NCBI GenBank assembly: GCA_964511665.1
Contig: CAZEHA010000047.1
Location: forward strand, 1 to 26,315
Direction: 5' to 3'
Origin: JAGOEF01 sp964511665
Lineage (GTDB): Bacteria > Bacteroidota > Bacteroidia > Bacteroidales > ML635J-15
Length of the DNA: 26,315 nt
Position numbers and translations under genes: made by a program. Below, piece by piece: positions 8,411-15,843 of the stretch (position 1 is its first letter; every line of letters starts with the position of its first letter). Under the pieces are notes generated by a model, which saw only the letters and a program-made list of their open reading frames with translations, was not told the origin of the DNA and did no database searches.

Positions 8411-10189
8411 TTAAACTAAACGTATCGCATCGAAATTACAGTTTGAGAAACAAGCACCACATTTTATACACAATTCCTGATGAACAAAGTGAGTTTTTTT
8501 CTTCTCGCCCGAAATGGCTTTAGTGGGGCATTTCACGGCACAAATGGTGCAGCCTGTACATTTTTCTTCATCTACCATGTATGTGATAAGTTTCTTGCAC
8601 ACTTTAGCAGGACATTTTTTGTCGTAAATATGTGCTTCGTATTCATTTCTGAAATACCTAATGGTTGATAATACCGGATTGGGTGCGGTTTGCCCAAGAC
8701 CACAAAGGGAGTTCTCAATAATTTGATGGCCAAGTTCCTCAAGTTTCTCTATGTCACCGTCGGCTCCCTGGCCATCGCAAATGCGCTCAAGAATTTCGAG
8801 CATGCGTTTGGTACCGATGCGGCAAAATGTACATTTCCCGCACGATTCTTTAACGGTAAAGTCGAGGAAGAACCGGGCGATATCTACCATGCAGGTTGTT
8901 TCGTCCATTACAACCATGCCACCCGAACCCATAATGGCTCCGGTAGCTTGCACCGAGTCGTAGTCTATCAATGTTTCGCCCAGATGCGCAGGAATACACC
9001 CCCCCGAAGGGCCCCCTAATTGAACTGCTTTAAACTGCTTGTCTCCAATAATACCACCTCCGAGCTTAAAAATAATTTCGTTAACGGTAATTCCCATGGG
9101 AACCTCAACAAGACCACCGTTCTTTATTTTTCCGGTTAGTGCAAATACTTTTGTCCCTTTCGATTTTTCGGTACCGTAGGCGGCGTATTTTTCGGGGCCG
9201 TTATTTATTATCCATGGTATATTTGCCCATGTTTCAACATTGTTGATGTTTGTTGGTTTGCCCCAAAGTCCTGCTTCTGCGGGGAATGGCGGTCTCTTGT
9301 TAGGCATACCTCTTTTGCCTTCGATACTGGCTATCAGAGCTGTTTCTTCTCCACATACAAAAGCCCCGGCACCTTCTTTTACGTATATATCAAAATTAAA
9401 ACCCTGGAGCCCAAAAATTTTTTTTCCAAGATAGCCCTTGCTACGAGACTGTTCAATGGCAATGTTTAATCGAATAATGGCCAACGGGTATTCGGCACGA
9501 CAATAAATCACACCTCCGGTTGCACCAATAGAGTAAGCACATATAATCATACCTTCTAGAACCGAATGTGGATCTCCCTCAAGCAGCGAGCGGTCCATAA
9601 ATGCTCCGGGATCGCCTTCGTCGGCATTGCAAATTACATATTTTTCGTCGCCTGAGTACGATTTGGCAAACTGCCATTTTTTTCCGGTAGGGAAACCTGC
9701 TCCCCCACGGCCACGTAGTCCCGAGTCGAGAACCATTTGAATAACTGTATCAGCTGAAAGCTTCTCCGACACAATTTTTTTAATGGCATTGTAAGCTCCG
9801 CTGGCTTCAGCCTCATTCATATTCTCAGGGTCGATATAGCCACAGTTGCGTAAGGCAATTTTTACCTGACCATCGAAATAGGTTTTTCCCGGTGTGTCGA
9901 GGTTTTCGCTGTAAACAACATATTTGGTGAGAGGCTCGTTTTTAATGCTATGGTAATTGAGAATTTCTTGCATTCGTTTTTCGTCAACAGCACCGTATAA
10001 CCATGAGCCTTGGTTGCTGCTTACTTCAACAAGCGGTTCGTTGAAACACATTCCGATGCAACTGGTTTTTGCCAGTTCGAAATTGTAATTTACATCCTGC
10101 TGCCATTCAATCAGCTTATCATATGTTTTTCCGGCGCCGGCAGCTATACCACAACTGCCCAGACCAACGGTGATTTTTATTTTTTCCAT
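8411..10189 (-). CDS. NuoF/HydB-like NADH-binding flavoprotein subunit
   Basis: 592 residues. The N-terminal thioredoxin-like ferredoxin domain (about 1-85) shows Cys13, Cys44 and Cys48. The NuoF core follows: the glycine-rich FMN/NADH loop RGRGGAGFPTG (159-169), NADEGDPGA (188-196), and GAGAFVCGEETAL (273-285). The [4Fe-4S] site is Cys 450, 453, 456 and 496. The C-terminus adds a CPAKVC motif (526-531) and two ferredoxin [4Fe-4S] motifs (Cys 544, 547, 550, 554 and 574, 577, 580, 584). This long form, with both extra ferredoxin domains, is typical of NADH-linked bifurcating hydrogenase HydB and formate dehydrogenase beta subunits rather than of respiratory complex I NuoF. It should oxidise or reduce NAD(H) at FMN and pass electrons to the 1224-residue partner encoded just downstream. 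Calling it part of complex I would be misleading, since no membrane nuo genes are present here. Confidence 0.9.
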   Translation of the reverse strand: MEKIKITVGLGSCGIAAGAGKTYDKLIEWQQDVNYNFELAKTSCIGMCFNEPLVEVSSNQGSWLYGAVDEKRMQEILNYHSIKNEPLTKYVVYSENLDTPGKTYFDGQVKIALRNCGYIDPENMNEAEASGAYNAIKKIVSEKLSADTVIQMVLDSGLRGRGGAGFPTGKKWQFAKSYSGDEKYVICNADEGDPGAFMDRSLLEGDPHSVLEGMIICAYSIGATGGVIYCRAEYPLAIIRLNIAIEQSRSKGYLGKKIFGLQGFNFDIYVKEGAGAFVCGEETALIASIEGKRGMPNKRPPFPAEAGLWGKPTNINNVETWANIPWIINNGPEKYAAYGTEKSKGTKVFALTGKIKNGGLVEVPMGITVNEIIFKLGGGIIGDKQFKAVQLGGPSGGCIPAHLGETLIDYDSVQATGAIMGSGGMVVMDETTCMVDIARFFLDFTVKESCGKCTFCRIGTKRMLEILERICDGQGADGDIEKLEELGHQIIENSLCGLGQTAPNPVLSTIRYFRNEYEAHIYDKKCPAKVCKKLITYMVDEEKCTGCTICAVKCPTKAISGEKKKTHFVHQELCIKCGACFSNCNFDAIRLV

Positions 10190-10204
10190 TCTCGTTCTTT
10201 TGAA

Positions 10205-10729
10205 TTATTGTTTTTCTTTCTTAGCAATTTCGCGAAGTACTTTTAATGCTGATTTATTGTTGAGCTTTCCGTAAGTATCGTTGTCAATCATCATTACGGG
10301 AGCCAAAGAACAGCAACCCAAACAAGCAACCGATTCAAGTGTGAATAAACCGTCGGGAGTTGTTTCTCCATCTTTTATTTTAAGTTCTTCGGCCAATGCT
10401 TCGCTCACTGCATTGGCATTTTGAACATGGCAGGCTGTGCCGTGGCATACTTTAATAATGTGTTTTCCTACCGGATTCAGTCGGAATTGCGTGTAGAAGG
10501 TAGCAACGCCATACATGTCGCTGAGTTCTAAACCTGTTTCCTCGGCAATCTTTTCGAAAGCAGCTCTGGGCAAAAAACCAAATACAGCCTGAACACCCTG
10601 CAATAGTGGAATGATACTGCCTTTCTTTCCTTTATACTTAGCAATAATTTCGTCGAGTTCGTTGGTAATAACGAATTTGTCTTGATCGTTTGCCTCGCTG
10701 TTGTTAACATAAATTCTTTGTATTCTCAT
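10205..10729 (-). CDS. NuoE/HydC-like [2Fe-2S] thioredoxin-fold subunit
   Basis: 174 residues, slightly longer than the usual 150-170. A helical N-terminal part is followed by a thioredoxin-like domain with the four cluster cysteines: Cys95 and Cys100 in CHGTAC, and Cys136 and Cys140 in CLGCC. Cys139 is an extra cysteine where relatives often have Ala. The motif YGVATFYTQF (73-82) is a family hallmark. It is the first gene of a three-gene operon, 15 bases before the nuoF-like gene, and should sit next to the FMN subunit as a [2Fe-2S] relay. The gap to the upstream gdhA holds a terminator, so its own promoter should be in the short space before it; on the minus strand TACATTTTG (10760-10752) resembles a -7 box with one extra base. 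Confidence 0.9.
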   Translation of the reverse strand: MRIQRIYVNNSEANDQDKFVITNELDEIIAKYKGKKGSIIPLLQGVQAVFGFLPRAAFEKIAEETGLELSDMYGVATFYTQFRLNPVGKHIIKVCHGTACHVQNANAVSEALAEELKIKDGETTPDGLFTLESVACLGCCSLAPVMMIDNDTYGKLNNKSALKVLREIAKKEKQ

Positions 10730-10765
10730 AGGTATAGTGTAATGAATTTAACAAAATGTAAAGTT

Positions 10766-10790
10766 AAAAAAAGGGGCTAATTAAAGCCCC
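10766..10790 (-). terminator. Intrinsic terminator of gdhA
   Basis: On the minus strand a GGGGCT/AGCCCC stem (10785-10790 with 10773-10778) around a 6-base loop is followed directly by seven T (10772-10766). It starts 22 bases after the gdhA stop codon. It separates gdhA from the redox operon, or could act as an attenuator letting some transcripts through. Confidence 0.8.
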
Positions 10791-10811
10791 CCTAAACAAA
10801 CAAAAAAGCAT

Positions 10812-12161
10812 CTATACCACGCCATGAGCAATCATAGCATCGGCAACCTTAACGAATCCTCCGATGTTGGCTCCATCAACATAGTTTACAAAGCCGTCTT
10901 CTTTGGTACCGTATTTCACACAGGTTGCATGGATATCTTTCATAATTTGGTGCAAACGAGCATCAACTTCTTCGCGGGTCCACGACAAACGCATCGAGTT
11001 TTGGCTCATTTCTAGGCCTGAGGTCGATACTCCTCCGGCATTGGCGGCCTTACCGGGGCCAAACAGTATTTTGTTTTTCAGGAATATTTCAACTGCGTCG
11101 GGCATCGAAGGCATGTTGGCTCCTTCCGATACGCAGATACATCCGTTTTTCACCAATGTTTCGGCTTCGTTGCCGTCGATTTCGTTTTGGGTTGCACAGG
11201 GTAACGCTACGTCGCATTTAACTACCCATGGACGAAGATTTGGATGATATTCACAACCGTATTTTTCGGCGTATTCTTTAATACGACCACGTTTTACATT
11301 CTTAAGATGCATAACATAGGCCAGTTTTTCGTCGTCGATGCCTTTGGGGTCGTAAATAAAGCCTTCAGAATCGGAGAGTGTTACCACTTTACCACCCAAT
11401 TCGTTTACTTTTTCAACGGCATATTGGGCAACATTACCCGAACCCGACACGGTTACAATCTTTCCTTCGAAACTCATTCCACGGGTTTTCAGCATTTCTT
11501 CGGCAAAATATACGCAGCCATAACCGGTAGCTTCGGGACGAATGAGTGAACCACCCCATTCAAGACCTTTTCCGGTAAGAACTCCGGTAAATTCGTTACG
11601 AAGTTTTTTGTACATACCAAACATAAAACCAATTTCGCGACCACCTACACCAATATCTCCGGCGGGAACATCGGTGTCGGGACCAATGTGGCGCTGCAAT
11701 TCCATCATAAAGCTTTGGCAGAAACGCATCACTTCATTATCGGTTTTACCCTTTGGGTCGAAATCGGAACCACCCTTGCCACCTCCCATGGGTAATGTAG
11801 TAAGTGAGTTTTTAAATACCTGTTCGAAGGCTAAAAATTTAAGAATACCCTGATTTACGGTTGGGTGAAAACGGAGACCTCCCTTGTATGGTCCAATGGC
11901 GCTGTTCATCTCGATTCTGAACCCACGGTTCACTTTTATTTCGCCCTTGTCGTCAGTCCATGGTACTCTGAAAATAATAATACGTTCGGCTTCTACCATT
12001 CTCTCGAGTATCCGGGCTGTTTTATACTTCGGGTTCTCTTCGATGTAGGGAGTTAGAGACTCTACTACCTCTCTCACTGCCTGATGAAATTCGGGCTCTG
12101 CTGGATTTCTGGCAATTACTCCTGCCATAAATTCGTCAACAATCTGCTGATACTTGCTCAT
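10812..12161 (-). CDS. gdhA: Glutamate dehydrogenase, NADP-type
   Basis: 449 residues, the same length as the hexameric class I enzymes. It interconverts 2-oxoglutarate plus ammonium and glutamate. Catalytic and substrate residues are all in place: Lys93 in PYKGG, Lys117, Lys129 in GGGKGGSDFDP, and Asp169 in PAGDIG. The dinucleotide fold has GSGNVAQYA, and the loop after the second strand reads LSDSEG, like the NADP-dependent E. coli enzyme (ASDSSG) rather than the NAD-type SGPDG. NADPH dependence is therefore likely, giving an ammonium-assimilating role. It is transcribed as its own unit from the 436-base divergent gap and ends at the hairpin at 10766-10790. The nearby NADPH-binding redox complex makes a cofactor link plausible but not proven. 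Confidence 0.95.
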   Translation of the reverse strand: MSKYQQIVDEFMAGVIARNPAEPEFHQAVREVVESLTPYIEENPKYKTARILERMVEAERIIIFRVPWTDDKGEIKVNRGFRIEMNSAIGPYKGGLRFHPTVNQGILKFLAFEQVFKNSLTTLPMGGGKGGSDFDPKGKTDNEVMRFCQSFMMELQRHIGPDTDVPAGDIGVGGREIGFMFGMYKKLRNEFTGVLTGKGLEWGGSLIRPEATGYGCVYFAEEMLKTRGMSFEGKIVTVSGSGNVAQYAVEKVNELGGKVVTLSDSEGFIYDPKGIDDEKLAYVMHLKNVKRGRIKEYAEKYGCEYHPNLRPWVVKCDVALPCATQNEIDGNEAETLVKNGCICVSEGANMPSMPDAVEIFLKNKILFGPGKAANAGGVSTSGLEMSQNSMRLSWTREEVDARLHQIMKDIHATCVKYGTKEDGFVNYVDGANIGGFVKVADAMIAHGVV

Positions 12162-12355
12162 GTGTTTTAGTTTTAAAGTTTGACTTCAGTTATGTTTCAA
12201 TTCAGCAATAAATGTATATAGTAATTTTTTTTAAATCAAAGCCCAACAACACTGTCAATTATTCCTAATACTCTTAATGTGTTCATTAACAGAGAATAAA
12301 GCCTCTTTTTTACATTACATGTTGTACAGCATTTTGTAAGAAAACAAGCAGAAAC

Positions 12356-12369
12356 ATGATAAATATCAT
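12356..12369. promoter_or_regulatory. Operator-like palindrome ATGAT-N4-ATCAT
   Basis: A perfect 5-base inverted repeat with a 4-base spacer, the size of an FNR/CRP-family site. It is one of a pair with the palindrome centred 28 bases further on. It lies about 195 bases from the gdhA start and 230 from the mpl start. Confidence 0.4.
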
Positions 12370-12382
12370 TTCATTAGATAAG

Positions 12383-12398
12383 CATGACAAAAGTCATG
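12383..12398. promoter_or_regulatory. Operator-like palindrome CATGAC-N4-GTCATG
   Basis: A perfect 6-base inverted repeat with an AAAA spacer. The inner ATGAC-N4-GTCAT has the same layout as the palindrome at 12356-12369, differing in the innermost base pair (C/G instead of T/A). This supports two sites for the same kind of dimeric regulator. No regulator gene is in the window. Confidence 0.45.
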
Positions 12399-12597
12399 TT
12401 AGAAAACAGTGGTATAAAACATTGCAATAGCCGCATATTATTTTATTTTTTAAAAGGTATTATTGAATTATATTAATTATAGATTGCTTACACTGATTTG
12501 TTGATAAAATGATTTTATGGTATGGTGCGAAATGATATTGTTTTCTCAATTTTGAAGGAAATTAATCAATATATATAAGCCATTAAATAACAGAACA

Positions 12598-13968
12598 ATG
12601 AAAATTCACCTGATAGCTTGTGGAGGCGCCGTAATGCATAATTTAACAATAGCATTACACAAAAAGGGATATAGAATCACCGGTTCCGATGATGAGATAT
12701 TCGATCCTGCGAAAAGTCGGTTGCAACAATTTGGGTTATTGCCGGCGGAATGGGGGTGGTTCCCAGAGAAGCTTTCGTCTGATATCGATGCGGTAATCCT
12801 TGGAATGCATGCACGGCGCGACAATCCCGAATTAATCAGAGCTCTCGAGTTGGGTTTAAAGGTGTATTCTTTTCCTGAATACTTGTATGAACAAACTAAG
12901 CACAAAAAAAGAATTGTGATAGGTGGTAGTCACGGCAAAACCAGTGTTACATCAATGATTATGCATGTGATGAAAAATAGGGGTTTGAGTTTTGACTATA
13001 TGGTAGGGGCCAACATCGAAGGATTCGAAACTATGGTAAATCTCGACGAGAACAACAGCCTTGCCGTGTTCGAGGGTGATGAATATTTATCGTCGCCCAT
13101 CGACCTGCGACCAAAGTTTCATTGGTACAGGCCTCACATTGCTGTTCTTACAGGTGTTGCATGGGATCATATAAATGTGTTCCCAACATTTGGCGACTAT
13201 TTGCGGCAGTTCTCTATGTTTGTTGATATTGTTGAGCCCGGAGGATGCCTTATATATTATAAAAATGATGAAAACCTCTATAATCTGTTGCATGAAAAAA
13301 CAGGTCTGCGGTTGATTCCATATTCCGAGCCGGAATCACTCCCCGATGGTGACGGATCTATTATTAAACTTCGTCAAAACAACTATGCAGTAAGTTTGTT
13401 CGGGAAGCACAATATGCAGAATATTAATGCGGCGCGTCTGGTTTGCAACGAATTGGGAATTAGTAACGATGATTTTTTTTCGGCCTTAGCCGGATTTCGT
13501 GGAGCGGCAAAACGTTTGCAGCGCGTAGCTGAAACAATGAATGGATCGTTTTTTATCGATTTTGCCCACGCCCCATCGAAACTAAAAGCAACTGCAGAAG
13601 CTGTAAAATCGCAATACCCCGGGCGCCAATTGGTAGCCTGTATCGAGTTGCACACCTTTAGCAGTTTAAACAAAGACTTTTTACCGCAGTATGCCAACTC
13701 AATGGATAGTGCCGATATTGCCGTGGTTTATTTCAACAATCGTGTGCTGAAACACAAAAAATTGGAACCTCTTAACAGCGAAATTATTTCCGATGCATTC
13801 GGTAGACAAGTATTGGTTTTTACCGATTCTGCCTTGTTACAAAACTATTTGATGCAAATCGATTGGACAGATAAGAATTTGCTTATGATGAGCTCAGGAA
13901 ATTTTGATGGTATTAATTTTGATGTATTTGCACGTAACTTGGGTTTTAACACAAACAAAGTTAATTAA
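12598..13968 (+). CDS. mpl: Mpl-like Mur ligase (UDP-MurNAc : murein tripeptide ligase)
   Basis: 456 residues, very near the length of E. coli Mpl. Mur ligases of this type join recycled L-Ala-gamma-D-Glu-diaminopimelate to UDP-N-acetylmuramate using ATP, in the cytoplasm. The N-terminal Rossmann part begins MKIHLIACGG. The ATP P-loop is GGSHGKTS (109-116). The central domain contains FEGDEYLSS and TGVAWDHINVFP, as in MurC/Mpl, and the C-terminal domain has FGKHNMQNINAA and DFAHAPSK. MurC is an alternative because the two families are close, but MurC normally lies in the mur cluster, which is absent here. First gene of a closely packed run; the next starts 4 bases after its stop. Confidence 0.85.
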   Translation: MKIHLIACGGAVMHNLTIALHKKGYRITGSDDEIFDPAKSRLQQFGLLPAEWGWFPEKLSSDIDAVILGMHARRDNPELIRALELGLKVYSFPEYLYEQTKHKKRIVIGGSHGKTSVTSMIMHVMKNRGLSFDYMVGANIEGFETMVNLDENNSLAVFEGDEYLSSPIDLRPKFHWYRPHIAVLTGVAWDHINVFPTFGDYLRQFSMFVDIVEPGGCLIYYKNDENLYNLLHEKTGLRLIPYSEPESLPDGDGSIIKLRQNNYAVSLFGKHNMQNINAARLVCNELGISNDDFFSALAGFRGAAKRLQRVAETMNGSFFIDFAHAPSKLKATAEAVKSQYPGRQLVACIELHTFSSLNKDFLPQYANSMDSADIAVVYFNNRVLKHKKLEPLNSEIISDAFGRQVLVFTDSALLQNYLMQIDWTDKNLLMMSSGNFDGINFDVFARNLGFNTNKVN

Positions 13969-13972
13969 CGGT

Positions 13973-14428
13973 ATGAGAAAAATTCAGATAGTCATATTTA
14001 TTATTGCTTGTGCCCAGGTATTTTCGGCCTGTAAATATCAGGAAGTTATTGTCGGTAAGCCTTCGGGTTTGCATGTTGAAAAAATGGATATGAATTCTAT
14101 CGATCTGTTGATTGATATGCCCGTGAATAATCCGAATAACTTCTCGTTCTCATTGCGAAAATTGTCCCTCGACATATATATAGGAGACATAAAACTTGGT
14201 AATGTATCGAAAGTTGAACGGGTGAAAATTGCTGCACGTTCAAATGAAATCTATCCAATAACCCTGACAGTAGTTCCTGCCGAGTTACTCGGTAATTCGT
14301 TTAAGATTGTGTCGGCACTGAGTAAAAGAAATGTTGAACTAGGGGTAAAAGGCAAGATTAAGCTGAGTAAATTCATTATTGCCAAAAACATTAAAGTTGA
14401 TTTACAAGAAAAGGTAAAAATTTATTAA
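13973..14428 (+). CDS. LEA type 2-like lipoprotein
   Basis: 151 residues from the ATG at 13973. A longer in-frame start at 13904 was rejected because it lies inside the previous gene, while this ATG gives a proper signal peptide. Residues 1-20 form a lipoprotein signal ending in the lipobox FSAC (Cys20). The mature part contains DMPVNNPNNFSFSLRKL, the Asn-Pro-rich strand typical of LEA14/WHy beta-sandwich domains, and the rest is strand-rich. It is likely anchored to a membrane by the lipidated cysteine and faces the periplasm. The function of bacterial LEA type 2 proteins is not settled. Its place between a peptidoglycan-recycling ligase and a SPOR protein hints at an envelope role. Confidence 0.75.
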   Translation: MRKIQIVIFIIACAQVFSACKYQEVIVGKPSGLHVEKMDMNSIDLLIDMPVNNPNNFSFSLRKLSLDIYIGDIKLGNVSKVERVKIAARSNEIYPITLTVVPAELLGNSFKIVSALSKRNVELGVKGKIKLSKFIIAKNIKVDLQEKVKIY

Positions 14429-14450
14429 TTTGCGAAAAACTTTTTTAACT

Positions 14451-14894
14451 ATGCGTTATTGGATATTATTATTATTATCATTGTTTGCAATAGCATGTGT
14501 GTCGGCGCAGTCGATTACTCCTGTCGATATACATTATTTCAATAATGGGGCTTACAACGGAGCAATAAAGATTTATCAGAGCGATAAGATGGAGTCTTTT
14601 TTCGAGAATTATACGGGCATTTGCAAAAAGCGAAACGGTTTTTGGGGTTACAGGGTACGTATATTTGCTGATGTTGGCCCAAATGCCCGTCGTCAGGCCA
14701 ACGAAACCAAGGTGAAATTTTCGAATGCTTATCCAAAAACAAAAGCTTATGTGGTGTATAATGAGCCCAATTTCGAAGTGCATTGCGGTAACTTTAGAAC
14801 ACGTCTTGAAGCTATGGGGCTTCTTAACTCAATAAAAACTGCTTACCCCGGTGCTTTTGTTGTGTATGGTATTGTTGAGTTTCCCGATTTTTAA
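14451..14894 (+). CDS. Secreted SPOR domain-like protein
   Basis: 147 residues from the ATG at 14451. An upstream TTG at 14430 would add seven residues, but the ATG places the signal peptide right at the N-terminus (MRYWILLLLSLFAIACVSAQ, about 1-20). The C-terminal part (about 65-147) follows the SPOR pattern: GYRVRIFADVGPNARRQAN, then a helix, KAYVVYNEPNFEVHCGNF, then RLEAMGLLNSIKTAYPGAFVV. SPOR domains bind glycan strands of peptidoglycan that lack stem peptides, usually at division sites. Bacteroidetes carry many such small secreted versions. It follows the LEA lipoprotein with a 22-base gap. Confidence 0.8.
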   Translation: MRYWILLLLSLFAIACVSAQSITPVDIHYFNNGAYNGAIKIYQSDKMESFFENYTGICKKRNGFWGYRVRIFADVGPNARRQANETKVKFSNAYPKTKAYVVYNEPNFEVHCGNFRTRLEAMGLLNSIKTAYPGAFVVYGIVEFPDF

Positions 14895-14905
14895 GAATAC
14901 CTGTT

Positions 14906-15724
14906 ATGCCCGATATTTCGAATCTAATTCAAAAAGCTGCCGAAATTCGTCGCGATATTGTGTTGATGCTAAGTCAAGCCAAATCAGGCCATTTGGGAGG
15001 TTCTTTAGGACTTGCCGATGTATTTACTACATTGTATTTTTATGAATTGAGGCATAATTCGGGTAATGCCGAATGGCATTCGCGCGACAGGGTTGTGCTT
15101 TCTATTGGTCACGTAGCACCGGTGCTATATGCCACATTGGCTCATACCGGATACTTCCATTTTAACGAGCTTAAAACCCTTCGAAAAGAGGGATCACGAT
15201 TGCAGGGGCATCCTTCGCTTAGCCATCGATTACCCGGTATCGAAACTTCTAGCGGCTCCCTGGGGCAGGGTCTTTCGATAGCGGTTGGAATGGCATTGGC
15301 CATGAAAATTGAAAAGTCGAAACGCAAAATTTATTGTGTGCTTGGCGATGGCGAATTACAAGAAGGCTCGGTGTGGGAAGCTGCTATGAGTGCCGCTCAT
15401 TATCGTTTGAATAATGTATTGGCAATAGTCGATCGCAACGAAGTGCAGATCGACGGACCAACCCGAATGGTGATGGATATGGAGCCTCTAACCGAAAAAT
15501 GGGAGGCTTTTGGTTGGAAAGTATTTTCGTGTAGGGGCAACGATATTTCAGACCTTATCAGAACCTTTGATCAGGTGCGCAGTGTTGTCGACCGACCATC
15601 GGTTATTATTGCCAACACAACCATGGGCAAGGGTGTGAAAAGCATTGAGGGAGACTATGCCTGGCACGGTAAAGCCCCCAATCACGAAGAAACAGAATTA
15701 TTTCTTAAGGAACTTGGTTTTTAA
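14906..15724 (+). CDS. Transketolase, N-terminal (ThDP-binding) subunit
   Basis: 272 residues, the size of the N-terminal half in split transketolases. Full-length enzymes are about 650. It would hold the thiamine diphosphate phosphate/Mg2+ site: GDGELQEGS (147-155) with Asn178 closing the GDG-N motif. Other conserved sites are KSGHLGGSLG (26-35, with His29), SIGHVAPVLYA (66-76) and QGHPS (100-104). The pair of subunits transfers two-carbon units in the pentose phosphate pathway. The C-terminal half (Pyr and C domains, about 310 residues) usually follows at once, but the next gene here is unrelated, so the partner must be elsewhere or missing. It begins 11 bases after the SPOR gene. Confidence 0.9.
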   Translation: MPDISNLIQKAAEIRRDIVLMLSQAKSGHLGGSLGLADVFTTLYFYELRHNSGNAEWHSRDRVVLSIGHVAPVLYATLAHTGYFHFNELKTLRKEGSRLQGHPSLSHRLPGIETSSGSLGQGLSIAVGMALAMKIEKSKRKIYCVLGDGELQEGSVWEAAMSAAHYRLNNVLAIVDRNEVQIDGPTRMVMDMEPLTEKWEAFGWKVFSCRGNDISDLIRTFDQVRSVVDRPSVIIANTTMGKGVKSIEGDYAWHGKAPNHEETELFLKELGF

Positions 15725-15792
15725 TAGAGCATACAGAGAAGCAAAAATCCTTATCGAAAATATGTGTTAAAGAATAAATTCTTATTGAGGTG

Positions 15793-15820
15793 TTGTGTGT
15801 TTAAATTTTTCTTACATTTG
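15793..15820 (+). promoter_or_regulatory. Promoter: TTG-N17-TACATTTG
   Basis: TACATTTG (15813-15820) matches the Bacteroidetes -7 consensus exactly, with a TTG at 15793-15795 as the -33 element. Transcription would start near 15825, just before the ATG at 15844. This supports the ATG over the GTG at 15823. Confidence 0.6.
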
Positions 15821-15843
15821 GAGTGCATACAAAACCACTGCTT

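Larger units (their letters stand above)
12162..12597. other. 436-base divergent intergenic region (gdhA / mpl)
   Basis: No open frame of credible coding quality was seen. It is very AT-rich and must hold the promoters of both neighbours. Neither promoter is obvious: the best plus-strand -7 candidate is CAATTTTG at 12547-12554 (7 of 8 to the consensus), and no exact minus-strand match was found. Two 5-4-5 palindromes occur near its middle, at 12356-12369 and 12383-12398. Confidence 0.6.

Noticed and set aside
4719..10729. Respiratory complex I (NADH-quinone oxidoreductase)
   Set aside because: Only E, F and G-like genes occur, with no membrane subunits. The F subunit has extra ferredoxin domains and the G-like subunit has a GltD insertion.
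13904..13972. Longer N-terminus for the LEA-type lipoprotein
   Set aside because: It would overlap the mpl gene and place a second hydrophobic stretch before a perfect lipoprotein signal peptide starting at 13973.
14430..14450. TTG start for the SPOR protein
   Set aside because: The ATG at 14451 gives a standard signal peptide, and the TTG lies within a possible -7 promoter box.
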